From NCBI GenBank assembly GCA_963402885.1, contig OY727095.1, forward strand, positions 9,429,001-9,493,000: a stretch of DNA of 64,000 bases, in the 5' to 3' direction. The stretch's first letter is position 1. Every line of letters starts with the position of its first letter. This DNA comes from Antedon bifida (taxonomy: Eukaryota; Echinodermata; Crinoidea; Comatulida; Antedonidae). Shown in pieces: positions 1-11,269 of this stretch. Under the pieces are notes generated by a model that saw only the letters and a list, made by a program, of their open reading frames with translations, did no database searches and was not told where the DNA came from. Position numbers and translations under genes: made by a program.

Positions 1-540
1 GCGATATTAACGTTCTTAACGCAATGGGCCTCCCTCTAACTTCTCCAGCTAATTGTATTTTATTGTTTATGATCAGGTGGTTTAGTATTATTTATGATTT
101 TCAGACCAATTTTAAAAGCTTTTATGCATGAAAATGGTCGGTCAAATCTGTGCAGTTTTCACATCTTCTAATCATCTTCACAGAAATGTTTAAAACCGCG
201 GCCTATCAATCCAATTGAAAAAAATCATTACAAAAGTCACAACCAATTTCTTTTCTATTTGCAGAGTCTGAACCTTGCCGTTTATTTGTTAAGGGAGGTG
301 GCCGCTTACGGGAGGTGTACAGTTTACACCGTTTACACTCATCTCATTCCGGATCCGTGTGTAAATGAAACGTAACTCAACCCGGAGGCCGGGCCGGGCC
401 AACGGTTTACAGTGAACGAACTTTTACAATGTATGGCGTGTATAAAGATGAGTTTAGGTTATAATTATCTCTTAAGCCGTTTCAGAGTTTTGCCAACTAA
501 AGAGGGAGCTGCACTTCCACCTATGTAGTTGAAAGTGTTC
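1..540. repeat. Duplicated 5' flank of an SCP locus
   Basis: This stretch is almost identical to 16925-17454, so the window opens inside a duplicated block that also carries the exon-1 locus at 1075. It holds one and a half copies of a 17-bp motif (GTGGCCGCTTACGGGAG) at about 291-317. It also holds a GC-rich mobile-element-like piece at 338-425 (TTTACACTCA...CGGATCCG...). No gene is seen in it. Confidence 0.7.
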
Positions 541-1074
541 GTTGAAGCGCTTGGCACAGCTTTCAAGGTCTCCTACTCGCGTATTAAGTTTAAATTTATT
601 TTAACGAATTTCAATCAAAATCATTTCTTAATTTCGTTTCAGTTTGATAAAAATGATTCTTTGTTTCATTTTCTTTTTTTTCGCTAAACTAGATGCTCTA
701 AGTTATAACCACCTATCTCGAAAATCGTGCACGACCCACCACTAGGCCTACTTACTATTTGATTTGAACTGTGTAAATTAATTTACACAGTTTTGATATC
801 GAATAATTGTGTTAACTGCGATAATCTATAAAACTGATACCTTTGATCAATAATAGATACAATTGACTATATTTCAATTAAGATGATTATGTGATAAGTA
901 TGGTATAATAATAATATTTAAGCATTTAATGGATACTAAATAGAAATACATACGTACAAACACAGATTTGATATTATTTGAAGACGATTTCTAGTGAAAT
1001 TGATCATTTAATCTTATTGCTTCAACTGAGTTTACTTTATTCTACACTTTGTATTTCTGTGTACATCAACTAAA
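541..1074 (+). promoter_or_regulatory. Conserved SCP-family 5' region, E-box lost
   Basis: This is the upstream region shared by family members: a CTCCTACTCGCGTATTAAG block, a CTATAAAAC block near 828, GTATGGTATAATAATAA near 898, and the conserved leader ending CTAAAATGAG. The CACGTGACATT segment found in most other copies is missing; the sequence runs directly from ACAAACACA to GATTTGATATT. The assignment rests on alignment by eye with the regions upstream of 18018, 28902 and 37329. Confidence 0.6.
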
Positions 1075-1174
1075 ATGAGGACCGGAATGATGGCGCTTGC
1101 TCTGTTTTTGTTGGTAATCAACAGCTCATTTGCTTTTTGGAATAACTTCATAGGTCCACAACGCTCGGATTTTG
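1075..1174 (+). pseudogene. SCP-family orphan exon 1 (signal-peptide exon)
   Basis: The exon encodes a 33-residue start: a signal peptide (MRTGMMALALFLLVINSSFA) and then FWNNFIGPQRSDF, ending one base into a codon before a GTAAAT donor. Length (100 nt) and phase match intact family members. The first part of the intron aligns with the intron of the 18018 locus until about 1437. There it breaks into AT-rich sequence and then a satellite element, and no exon 2 or 3 follows before the next locus. It is best read as a truncated gene whose 3' half was replaced by repeat sequence. Confidence 0.75.
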
Positions 1175-1629
1175 GTAAATTAATTTATAATTTGTTTATT
1201 ATTTATTTGAATGTGTTTGTGTGATGGAATTATATCCAATAATCATATTTTTCTGACATGATTTGTAATTGATTCTATAATGTATTGGAGGCCGTAGTTT
1301 CGAGTTAAAACGGAGAATTAATTGATTTACAGGAAAAACAATCTTAACAAATTATTAAACTTTTCCAAGAAAACCTCTGAATCTGAAATAATAGAAAATA
1401 CTCAGTAATGATAATAAAAGAAAAGTAATATCAGTATTATTTATTTATTTTATTTTATTATCTTTTTCTTTTTAACGTTCTATATTTTCTGATTGTTGTA
1501 TTTTTTTGTCTTGGATTTTTAATTCTTGTTTTTAAGTTGTATGCAGGACCATATTGAAAAACAGAAAATTGTGATCTTTTCTTTTCTGAATTATGTTATC
1601 CTGCTTAAATATGTTTTAATAATAAAATA

Positions 1630-3420
1630 TATAATAATAATAAAATAAATAAAAATATTGGAGAAGGTGGTATCTATCTCGAAATGTTGGAGGGTGGGGG
1701 TTGTCAGAAGGACCGTACCAGAGCAGTGTATAGGTAGTCTGTAATACGCCATTTGGTATTCCTTACAATGTTCTAGATCATATAACATTGGTTGCTGGTG
1801 GTATATCTAATGTAAACTACTTGAGGTACAGTAAGGGGGCCTCTAGTCGAACTTATATTTAGGGGGTTTATAAGGACCAAGGCAGTGTATATGTGGTCTG
1901 TAATAGGTCATTTGGTAAACCATACAATGTTCTAGATAACATGACATTGGTTGTTGGTGGTATCTACAATATCTAATGTAGACTACTTGAGGTAAGGGGT
2001 CTCTAGTCGAACTTTATTGGGGCGGGGCGACTGTCAGGATTAAGGCAGTGTAGTAGAGGTGGACTGTTTGCTGGTGGTATCTCAAATATCTAAGATAGCT
2101 AGTTGGGGGAAGGGGACTAGGTGTATAAGTGGTCTGTAATAGATCAGTTGGTATTCCTTACAATGTCCTAAATGATTTAATATTGGTTGCTGGCGGTATC
2201 TACAATCTAAGTTCTAAGATAGCTACAGTAGGCCTAGTTGGAGAAAAAGACTGGGGTGAGCGTCTCTAGTCAACTATAGCGGTGTCTGTCAGGACCAAGT
2301 GTATAAGTGGTCTATAATAGGTCATTCGGTATTCCTTACAATGTCCTAAATGATATAATATTGGTTGATGGTGGTATCTACAATTTAAGTTCTAAGATAG
2401 CTACAGTAGTTGGGGAAAGGGAATGGGGGTGAGCGTCTCTAGTCAACTTTAGCGGGGTCTGTAAAGGACCAAGTGTATAAGTGGTCTGTAATAGGTCATT
2501 TGGTATTCCTTACAATGTCCTAAATGATATAATATTGGTTGTTAGTGGTATCTACAAATAGCCCCAATGGGGGTCTCTAGTCAAAGTAGGGCGTCTGGTA
2601 CTTGCGGTGCAGCGGACAATTAGTCTGTCGTTACCCATTTGGTATTGTATGAACTCTACTTGTTTATGTCATACAACTAGTTTGTTATGGATCAGAGGGA
2701 TTATAATCATTGAATAATAGGCTTAGTCATAAAGAGTAGTTACATAGTTGTAGGGCACTATATCATTGTTGGATAATGAATGTTTTGTTGTTGAAATTGG
2801 TAAGGTTGGCGCCCACGAATTTAAAGACTGTCAAAACTAAATTATTTCTTTATAAAATAAATTAATTTTAAGTGGAACGCTACAAAAATAATCCTCCGCT
2901 CCTCCTCTGTGCATGGATACCTAATAATCAGTCTAGAACGTATCTTTGTTACGTTTTACTGTCAATCAATTTTCACATCACTCAACTTCCATTTTTCAAC
3001 AATATAATATTATAATAATATAATAATTGCATGTGAGAGATTAGTTACAGTGTTGAATTTGAATAAACCATTAGTAGGCTTAACCTTTCCGTCACATTTT
3101 TCAATTTCCTGAAAATCCAAAATGACCTTGCTGTTAATAATAATAAACAACATTATTCAATCAAAGAAACGTGATAAGTGATGTCGGTCTCGGTCGATCA
3201 GTCAGGGTCAATACATTTCTGACGACAATCAGCTAAATGTATTCCTGATTTTATTTCATCTCTCTGACATATTACCGGACCTCCCCCTGCCCTTCCCCTC
3301 TCTGAATGAATGACAGTACATATCTTCCCTGTCTAGGCTTGTGTATGTAATACTACGTCATTCATGGGAAAAGTGGCCGCTTACGGGAGGTGACCGCTTA
3401 CGGGAGGTTCTGAGGGCCAA
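1630..3420. repeat. Large satellite-armed element, copy 1 (right arm and flank only)
   Basis: From 1630 to about 2640 a degenerate unit of roughly 150-180 bp repeats, with recurring words such as GGTATTCCTTACAATGT, GGTTGCTGGTGGTATCTAC and GTCTCTAGTC. A unique 0.8-kb flank (2640-3420) follows and ends in a 17-bp GTGRCCGCTTACGGGAG repeat. The same order is found at 14880-16905 and 23740-25223. This copy lacks the inverted left arm seen in the other two. No coding potential was recognised. Confidence 0.75.
3371..3409 (+). repeat. 17-bp minisatellite GTGRCCGCTTACGGGAG, two units
   Basis: Two consecutive 17-bp units end in a GTTCTGAGGGCC boundary. Related copies lie at 291-317, 4019-4039, 16849-16893, 17219-17241, 25175-25211, 25797-25859 and between the MITEs at 26111-27365. 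They repeatedly mark the borders of other repeats. Confidence 0.8.
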
Positions 3421-4045
3421 AATTAAGTATTATGGTTATGCGCGATATTAAATTTCTTAACGCAATGGACAAATATAAATACCTTTAATCTTCTTTAATC
3501 TTTAATCTTCTCCCTCTAACTTCTCCAGCTAATTGTATTTTATTGTTTGTGATCAGGTGGTTTAGTATTTTTTATGATTTTCAGACAAATTTTAAAAGCT
3601 TTTATGCATGAAAATGGTCGGTCACAAATCTGTGTACTTTCCTCATCTTCTAAAAATCATCTTCACAGAAATGTTCAAAACCGCGGCCTATCAATACAAA
3701 TTACAAAATCATTACAAGTCACAACCATGTTCTATTCTATTTGCAGAGTCTGAACCTTGTCGTTTATTAAAACTTTATTTATTAAACTCCGAAAACAAAA
3801 CAACACCAAGCCTATTAAAAACGTCACATGTAGGCCTACTATTATCTACAGTATTTATTTACTTTCAAGTATTAAATATAATTAAATTATTCAATCAAAC
3901 ACCTAATAAATCAAGCAAAAAGATTTTGCACACAAGCTTCGAAAATAAAGCTAATACTATTAGGCACAATAAGTATCAAAATTGTATTTTTATAGCCAAA
4001 CGCCAATATGAAATTTTCGGGTGGCCGCTTACCGGAGGTATAGTC
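3421..4045. repeat. 620-bp segment bounded by the 17-bp motif
   Basis: This segment matches 25223-25820 over its whole length and matches the first part (about 370 bp) of the segments at 1-300 and 16925-17220. It is bounded on both sides by the GGCCGCTTACSGGAGGT motif. Reading frames inside it are not conserved between copies, so it is treated as non-coding repeat. Confidence 0.75.
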
Positions 4046-4224
4046 CATGGGCCAGGTCCAGTTTTGTGCGAAAGCAGTATCAAATTGGTGGCAAATGCTA
4101 CCATACATTTTTGGAAAGCTTAATATGTCTACTTTTCAGAAATCCATGATAGCAATGCCAATTGTACAGCTTAATAGTCAATTTTTAGGATTATATAACA
4201 CCGCCTACGGAAAATATGCAACAC

Positions 4225-5760
4225 AAAATTTTGGGGTAGAGGGTAACATTTTTGCTAATAACTTGGGATTGAGTGAACATATTTGCATTTTCTTTGTGTC
4301 AGTATGTAGTGTATAGACTGCTTAAGCATAATATATTTTTATAAGTAAATCCAACAATTATTGACGCCATTAGAGGTCAGAAGGTCATTGAACTTTAATA
4401 AAAAATGAATTTTTTTCTAATATTAACTTATAACTTTCAGTTTTTAACAAAAAAAATACAATAGATGTTATGCAAACTGATGTTTTCATGAACATATAGA
4501 CCCAATAAACAAGAAAATTGAAGTTAAAGATTAACAAAATATGAATATACTGTGTATTATGAAGAAATTTGTTATTTTTAGTAATTTGTAATCGTTTACA
4601 ATTATGGGGTAGGGGGTAACATTTTTGCGAATAATTTACAATTTAGTTAACAGATTTGCATTCATCTTGCTATCAGTATGTAGTGTATAGATTGCCTAAT
4701 TGCAATATACTTTTTAAAAATAAAGCCCGCATTTATTGATAACTGTAGAGGTCAAAAGGTCACTGACCTTTAATCAAAAATGCAATTTCTTCTAAAATAG
4801 CCTATGAATTTCAATTTTAAACACAAAAATACAAGAAATCTTATGCAAACTAATGTTTTCTTAAACCTATAGACACAATAAATAAGAAAATTGAAGTTAA
4901 CATTTTTTCAAAAATGAATATGCTGTTCATTATAAAGAAACTTCGTCATTAGTAATTTGTGACAATTATGGGGTAGGGGGTAACATTTTTGCAAATAACT
5001 TAAGATTTAGTTAACAGATTTACATTTTCTTGTTATCATTATGTAGTGTATGGATTTCTTTATTGTAATATGCTTTTAAAAAATGAATCCAACATCTATT
5101 GATGCCTTTTAGAGGTCAAAGGTCAATGACCTTTAATCAAAAATGCAATTTCTTCTAAATTAACTTATAAATTTCAATTTTAAACACAAAAATATATAGA
5201 GATCTTATGTTAATGTTTTCCCAAACCTATAGACACAATGAACAAGAAAATTGAAGCTAAGCAAACAAATATTGTGTGAATTCATGAGGACATTCTGTCT
5301 GTTAATAGTAATTTCTTATTAACAATTATAGGGTAAGGGGTTACATTTTTCCTAATAACTTTGTATTTAGTGATCACATTTGCATTTTTTTTGGTATTAA
5401 TATGTACTGTGTAGGTTGCTTAATTGTTATATTCATTTTGGTCATTAAACATTTAAAAAAATGCAATTTCGTCCAAATTTACATTAATAAAGTTTCAATA
5501 TTTAACGCAAAAATACAACAAATCTAATACAAACTTTTTTTTAAACCTATAAAGACAATGGACAAGAAATTGAAGTTAAAGATTAAAAACAAATAAACAT
5601 GTGTACAGTAATAATATTAAGAATTGTGACCGTATTAGTAATTTGTAATTATTCAAAATTATGGGGTAAGGGGTAACATTTTTGCTAATAACTTTGAATT
5701 TAGTGAACAGATTTTGCATTTCTTGGTACCAATAAGTAGTATATCAACTGTTTTTTTGCT
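4225..5760 (+). repeat. Tandem array, period about 360 bp, five units
   Basis: Unit starts, marked by a GGGGTARGGGGTAACATTTTTGC-like word, fall near 4228, 4601, 4965, 5325 and 5658, giving spacings of 373, 364, 360 and 333 bp. The first four units contain AAGGTCA half-sites around 4371-4397, 4747-4772 and 5111-5134, and a much-decayed version in the fourth unit. Units diverge moderately, so the array is not recent. No gene was seen. Confidence 0.85.
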
Positions 5761-6470
5761 ATATATTAAAACATTATCAAATTGTTATTACCAATAGATT
5801 TATGTGGTTTTTATTTTATTAAAAATATAGAAAAATATTCACCGTTTAGTATTGTTATAGGTTACGAAATAACATGACTTTTTGGAGGGTATACATTATT
5901 TGATTTATTATTAATTAAAAATATCGTTGATGTTTCATTGTTATTACATATTGATAATAATAAACATATCCAGCTTCTGTGTTGTAAATTGTTTTTTATA
6001 ATTTACATATTCCAAACATTCAATTGTCTACAGTAATCATAGAAATGACAATTGTTTAGATTACCAATTATATCTGTAATTGATCTGTATTTGTAAAATG
6101 ATAAGATATTCTAAGGTTATAAATGTTCATCTGGTCTGCAAATGCAAATTAGGTAGTTTTCTTCTTTTTTTTTTAAACAAAACTGTTATGGTATTTTCCT
6201 TCATCTTGATTTAAAGAAAACAGTTAGTTTATTCAAACTCATTAATATGTCAATTTTTTAGATTTTCATATTAGCTGCAGTTCAGCAATTCACACTTACT
6301 AGGAAATTTACACTACAGCCTCAGAGACCGGTGGAGCTTCCACATACGTTTGAAAGAACTGGGTATCTCTCTGTTTTCATATCTCAGTTTGAATTATATT
6401 GGAGGATAACTCTGACGCAACCACCTAAAGTTAGGTGAGAAGATCCAGTCAATGCAATTTACACAGGAAG
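5761..6470. other. AT-rich stretch without recognised feature
   Basis: No open frame, exon pattern, RNA or repeat family was recognised. Confidence 0.5.
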
Positions 6471-6474
6471 GAAA

Positions 6475-6655
6475 AATCATATCTGGTATCATAATGCAGC
6501 TAGTAATCAGCGCAAAGTTGTGTCTTGATCTAACCGGGTACCCATTTATACACCTGGTTGGAGAGAGGAAAACGTAAGTAAAGTATCTTACCTACGGATA
6601 CAAGCAATGTGGCGGGAGTTGGATTCGAACCTCGGTCTTACGATCAGTAATGAAC
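6475..6655 (-). mobile_element. tRNA-derived SINE, 5'-truncated
   Basis: On the minus strand a Pol III B-box (GGTTCGAATCC, 6620-6631) is followed by CCGCCACATTGCTTGTATCC, GATACTTTACTTACG and CCAGGTGTATAAATGGGTAC. This is the familiar body of tRNA-derived SINEs in marine invertebrates. No A-box is seen on the far side of the B-box, so the copy looks truncated at its 5' end near 6655. The upper boundary is clearer than the lower one. Confidence 0.7.
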
Positions 6656-6699
6656 ACTAATCACACAATTTCTGGAATTTAACTATATCAATCCTTGGA

Positions 6700-7037
6700 A
6701 AAAACCGTCCGGACACATCACAAACAATAAAACTAACTAAGTCTCTGATTGTGTTATTTTATATCAATTTCGATTTGATAATCTGTAAAACGAATTTCCT
6801 AATAATCAATAATAGAAAAGACAATTATTATGACAAAGATGGTATAATAATAAAACATACATTTACATTATGAAGATTCGCACATCACGTGGCATTTCCG
6901 TTCGTTTGAATTATAGATTATTTTTGACGATGAGAGAGTACAGTTTTTCTTAGTAAAATCCAGCATTTCCAGCGTATTGCTTCAACTAAGAAGTTTACTT
7001 TATTCTATACTTTGTATTTCTGTGTACATCGACTAAA
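6700..7037 (+). promoter_or_regulatory. SCP-family 5' region of a broken copy
   Basis: It contains GATGGTATAATAATAAA near 6838-6855, CACGTG at 6896-6901 followed by GCATT, and the conserved leader ATTGCTTCAACTRAGAAGTTT...CTAAAATGAG. The E-box lies about 137 bp before the ATG. It matches the region in front of 9616 closely, apart from an insertion in that copy. Confidence 0.65.
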
Positions 7038-7830
7038 ATGAGAAACAGAATGATTGCATTTTCTCTGTTTTTGCTGATAATCAACGGTTTGTTTGTTTGT
7101 TTGTTCGTTTTTATTTCTTGCTCATATAAAAATAACAATTGTACAAAAATATACATCAAAAGTCAAATTTAGAACAAAGAAAAGAAACAAGCAAAGACAG
7201 TCCAAAGACAAAAAAAAAACGAGCAAAGGATAACCCTCTAAACCCGGAGGTTTGTATCCTGAGGGGTCCCGAAAGAAAAAGACAAAGGCAAAAAGAACAA
7301 TCAGACAGGCTGGAAGCGAAAAAAGTCAAAAGTTAGTCAATTCGCTCTTTGAGGAATTTGGATTTGGAATTTTCTTTTATTTTATGTTTTAACACCATAA
7401 CAACATAATTTATGAATAGTATTGAAAAACGGTCAATATTCTTTTCTATTTTCACATTAGATGTTCTGCAGTAATGCTATAGATTCCTAACATAATCACG
7501 ACACGTAGGCCTAACTAATATTTATATGTATTACCTATACTTTATATTGTTGTTATTATTATATTTTTTATTTATTTATTTCAAAAAGAAGCAAAAGCTG
7601 AAAGCATTGTATTCACATGATATAAAATTATAAAAATCTAAATTAAAAAAATTTATATTCTTGACTTTTTACATTAAGGGTTCTGAGGCAGTAAAACTGT
7701 ACAGTAAAACTGTACAGTACATTGTTGCAGTACGTTCTCAGTACTTTTAAACATAACGTAAATTATTTAGTATTCTATCTATATTAGTATTTCTATATTT
7801 TATATTGTTTTTATGTGTGAACAAAATAAA
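7038..7830 (+). pseudogene. SCP-family copy broken by a retroposon
   Basis: The signal-peptide start MRNRMIAFSLFLLIING is intact at 7038-7087. At the codon for residue 17 it breaks into (TTTG)n and a stretch (about 7088-7370) with no family similarity. That stretch resembles an inserted retroposon: a simple-repeat end and a CTAAACCCGGAGGTTTGTATCC palindrome-like core. From about 7385 the sequence again matches the 3' UTR of the intact gene at 9616 (CCATAACAACAT..., then AATAAATG near 7825). Exon 2 and the coding part of exon 3 are absent. It cannot make the mature peptide. Confidence 0.7.
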
Positions 7831-8920
7831 TGGCATTTCAGCGTAAAAAAACTGGCGATTTCAAAACGTACCGCAGGACTATAAATACAAAAAAAAAACC
7901 TAATTTGTGTTTTGTATATAACATTAGAGTTGAGAGATGGGGAAGAGGATGGGAAGAACAATTTTTAAATATATTCTTTATCCACTCAGTAACGAAATAT
8001 TGTTTTAAATGTTTTATAGGTCTATCAATAATATACCACTAAATACATTAAAACATTTACGATTTAATACTTTTTTAAAACTGTCCCTGTTATAGTCGAT
8101 TGAAATAGTAAAGTACATGTAACGAAACACCACTATGACGTTTATATTTTTTATAATTATTAATTAATACAAACGTTGAGAAGCAACTGTCAGTAATAAA
8201 GTTTTTATTTGTATATTATCTGTTTATATATCCAGCAGTAGAGCCTACCCACAGTCACAGTAATAAATGTTATTTGTATATGTGTTTATATATCTAACAG
8301 TAACCACATTCACAGTAAGAAAGTTTCGATTCAAATGGCGACCAAAAATGGTTAATACGTATTTAGGCTACAATATTGTCAAAGTGTTGCAATACTATAT
8401 CTCAGTTTTAAGTTTATTCTCCAAGGGCCCATAAATTTACCTACTTGTGTTACACCAAGGGCTCATAAATTTACCTACAAACTGGGAGTCTGAGAGATTG
8501 GAATGTTCCATTCATCGCAAATCAATACATTTGTATAAACGTATATTAAATCTATCAAAATAGCATTTTTTAAAGAAAATCGGCCTGTCCTCAACATTAT
8601 GATGCTGTACTCGAGCTGTTCAATCGGTTTTCAGCCATTCAAAACAATTATCGTAGGAGGAGATAGGAAAATGCAAATCATCCTTGTATTATTGTATGCG
8701 GGTATTTTTCAAGATGGACATGCATTAGACAGTGTATACCATAACTAATTATCGAACTCAATTTAATTAGTAAACAGGGTTGCATCAGGTGGTTAAAATC
8801 AGTAGCGAAAGTACGAACCAACTTTATATACCATCGAGTAAACATTCTAGAAATAACGCGCGATTTACCGAATTTTGCCCTTACGTAAATTTATATATAG
8901 ATTCCTCGTACGACAAACAC
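7831..8920. other. Intergenic stretch, nothing recognised
   Basis: AT-rich sequence with a short near-duplication (CATAAATTTACCTAC twice, 8431-8480). No exon with family signature, RNA gene or known repeat was found. Confidence 0.5.
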
Positions 8921-8929
8921 ACTGGTCAA

Positions 8930-9030
8930 CAGTCCATGCTAATAGTTAAATTGTAACTGATTGAATTGAGGGTGTTGGTGCTGATGGTGTTGGTGATGCT
9001 GATGGTGTTGGTGATGGTGGAACAATCTTC
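8930..9030 (+). repeat. GGTGTTGGTGATG-type minisatellite
   Basis: Degenerate repeats of GGTGTTGGTGMTG follow TCCATGCTAATAGTTAAATTG. A related block lies behind the gene at 9616 (10,880-11,040). Each marks the 3' flank of an SCP locus, which supports tandem duplication of gene plus flank. Confidence 0.7.
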
Positions 9031-9211
9031 CTGATCCTATTAAAAATACATCCTCTATCATACTTTTCAAAACAACCTAAAAAAAACCCCATTATTTTTC
9101 TTTGTAAATTCTTTCTGGTTTTATTTCTCAGCGCTTTGGGACAATTATTATGACAAAGATGGTATAATAATAAATAATATATTTACTTTATGAAGAAACG
9201 CACTTAAACAT

Positions 9212-9217
9212 CACGTG
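9212..9217 (+). promoter_or_regulatory. E-box CACGTG upstream of the 9616 gene
   Basis: TCACGTGACATT is the conserved family element. Here it lies about 400 bp from the ATG because roughly 270 bp of foreign-looking sequence (about 9250-9520) sits between it and the conserved leader. Confidence 0.55.
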
Positions 9218-9615
9218 ACATTATTCCGTTCGTTTAAATTATACATTATTATTAAGATCCAAAGGCAAATTACTGAAAAAAATGACAATGCTGTGGGTAT
9301 CAGTGGCTGGATCTCAATGGAGATACAAAAAAAAAGCGAAAAGCTAAATCAAAACGATAAAGTAAACAGCCAGCCCTTCATCAGTGCAAGTGAGGGCATT
9401 TGGATAAAGTGGGTGGACAGGAATAAAAGAAATATAACAATAGAAACAGCGTGTTGAATAGTGGGTGGAGACTGAATAAGAGTATAAAACAAACAAGGTA
9501 GCTTGGTAGAGATATTACTTGTTACAACAAGTAAAACCCACCATTTTCAGCGTATTGCTTCAACTGAGAAGTTTACTTTATTCTACACTTTGTATTTCTG
9601 CGCACATCGACTAAA

Positions 9616-10690
9616 ATGAGGACCAGAATGATTGCATTTGCTCTGTTTTTGCTGATGATCAACGGTTGTTATGCTGGAATTTTCAACAACGTCAATAATA
9701 ATGGTAAATATATTTAAATTTACTTTTGTTCTTTGAATGGTTAGACAATGTCTGATGATAAAATGTTTAGGTACCCCTATTTAATCAGTAAATCTAATCC
9801 AATACACACATGCGTCTGGAACGACCCGATGAGATTAGTTGTTTTCGTATTGCGTTAGTTTCACATTGGTTGTAAAAGTTTATATTAGTATTCTATTTAT
9901 ATATATTCTTAAAAGAAGGTAAAGGTAATATTTTATAGTAGATTATTTTGTTTTCTATGGTTGGGAAGAAGTTAATTTCAGTGCGATTAAATAGCTTTCG
10001 ACCATCGGATCCGAAATCGTGCACCGTTTCAAATCCATGCGTACGGAATCTGAAATCAGTTCAACACTAAACCAATGTTGTTGTTTTTTTCTGGTCCCCG
10101 AACCGGAATCCGAGTTCGTTGTGAACGATACATCCTTCCGGCACCGGGGTAAAATTAATTAATTAATTTAATCAAATGGAATTCTTGTATAGTAGATATA
10201 TTTTTTTTTTTTAGATGTTGAAATGAAAGATGTCTGTTATTCTGTTTCGGAAATACAGGCTTCAAGAACACTGATGGGATGTTTATTGAATTACGAGGAC
10301 GAGAAGGAAAGTGAAATAGAGAAGCAAAAAAAGGAAACAGAGAAGGAAATGGAGAAGAAGCAATGCCATTCTGGTAAGATTTCTAATGTTTTTCGCTGAC
10401 GTTTAAAAATTAAGTTAATTGATTGTATGATTGAACATCGGTTAATTCCTGTAATAACTTTTTAATATATTTGTAAGAAAAACAATAATGATGATATTTA
10501 TAAATATTGTTTCTATTTGACTGAATGCGTTGATTTGGAGTGATATATTTATTATATATATCATAATGTTATTAAAATAGCTTTAAAGGCGTTGATTTTT
10601 CGGTTGATGAAGTTTTATTTTATTTAGAATGTTCATTGAATCGTTTTTTTCTTTTTATTTTCAGGCGCACCATGTCGTCCTCCTTCCTAA
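9616..10690 (+). CDS. SCP family, intact four-cysteine secreted peptide precursor (90 aa)
   Basis: Function is unknown. Exons are 9616-9703, 10215-10373 and 10665-10690, with donors GTAAAT and GTAAGA, acceptors TTTTTTAG and TTTTCAG, and both introns in phase 1. Residues 1-20 (MRTRMIAFALFLLMINGCYA) are a signal peptide: basic start, hydrophobic core, A-x-A-like end. The mature part has Cys37, Cys52, Cys80 and Cys86 (C-x14-C, x27, C-x5-C). Between the pairs is a Lys/Glu-dense stretch that probably forms a helix. The tail is APCRPPS. The first ATG of the conserved CTAAAATGAG leader is the start. An AATAAA lies at 10820-10825. Four cysteines suggest two disulfides and secretion. Intron 1 contains a decayed GC-rich MITE (about 9985-10160). 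The gene model is firm; the role is not. Confidence 0.85.
9985..10160. mobile_element. GC-rich MITE-like element in intron 1
   Basis: Words such as CGGATCCGAAATCGTGCACC, GTACGGAATC and CCGAACCGGAATCCG...GTGAACG recur at 22990-23222 and 50642-50870, in a recognisably palindromic arrangement. Boundaries are approximate. Confidence 0.5.
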
Positions 10691-10819
10691 TGTTTTGTCG
10701 CCATAACAACATTTATTATCAATTATGAATATATTGAAATACGGTAATCATATCGTGAATTAATAATATTAATACGGTACTTTCTATATTTATAATGTTG
10801 TTGTTATATTTGTGGACGA

Positions 10820-10825
10820 AATAAA
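10820..10825 (+). terminator. Polyadenylation signal of the 9616 gene
   Basis: An AATAAA hexamer lies about 130 bp after the stop codon. The same 3' UTR is recognisable in the broken copy at 7385-7830. Confidence 0.6.
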
Positions 10826-10879
10826 TGTTAATCTATTACTGTGAATGCATTTATTGTCAATGTTTTGTTCTAAACACAT

Positions 10880-11040
10880 TCGTCAACATCTGGAGGTTAC
10901 TGCTAATACTTAAATTGTAACTACTGTTACTAGTGGTGTTGATGTTGGGGTGTTGGTGTTGGGTGGTATTGGTGGTGGTGTTGGTTACCCATGGCAGTCT
11001 ATGCTAATACTTAAATTGTAACTACTGTATTGGTGGTGTG
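10880..11040 (+). repeat. GTTGGTGTTGG minisatellite behind an SCP gene
   Basis: Imperfect GGTGTTGGTG repeats are flanked twice by CTATGCTAATACTTAAATTG / TACTGCTAATACTTAAATTG, with TGTAACTACTG next to each. They are homologous to 8930-9030. Confidence 0.65.
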
Positions 11041-11269
11041 ATTGTGTAACGAATGTAATTATACATATTCTAGCGGGTTTCCGCTTACCGTAACCGCTCG
11101 TCTGTGTAAATTGGCCTTAAAGAGTTGAAAACATTGAGTTTTAGAAAAGATTGCCTAGAGGGCGATATGCATCTTTAATTTCACAAATGTATTTTAGATT
11201 TTGTCTAGAGGGCGACAACTACCTCTTGATCAGTGGAGAATAGCGGCTCGGATAAAGTGAGCTACTATA

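Noticed and set aside
1591-1788. Open frame repeated at 14958-15212 with the words YDLEHCKEYQMAYYRL
   Set aside because: It is the satellite unit read on the minus strand. Repetition reflects the satellite, not a protein.
3608-4123. 171-codon open frame on the plus strand
   Set aside because: It lies in a repeated segment. The counterpart at 25352-25663 is frameshifted and no domain or signal is visible; treated as chance.
6620-6655. tRNA gene on the minus strand
   Set aside because: Only a B-box region is present and it continues into a SINE body; no cloverleaf can be formed.
9215-9457. 80-codon frame between E-box and leader of the 9616 gene
   Set aside because: It overlaps the conserved promoter block and inserted sequence, and is absent from other family promoters.
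9616-10690. Insulin/relaxin-like precursor
   Set aside because: A signal peptide, spaced cysteines and a basic linker invite the idea, but there are only four cysteines and no CC-x3-C A-chain pattern.
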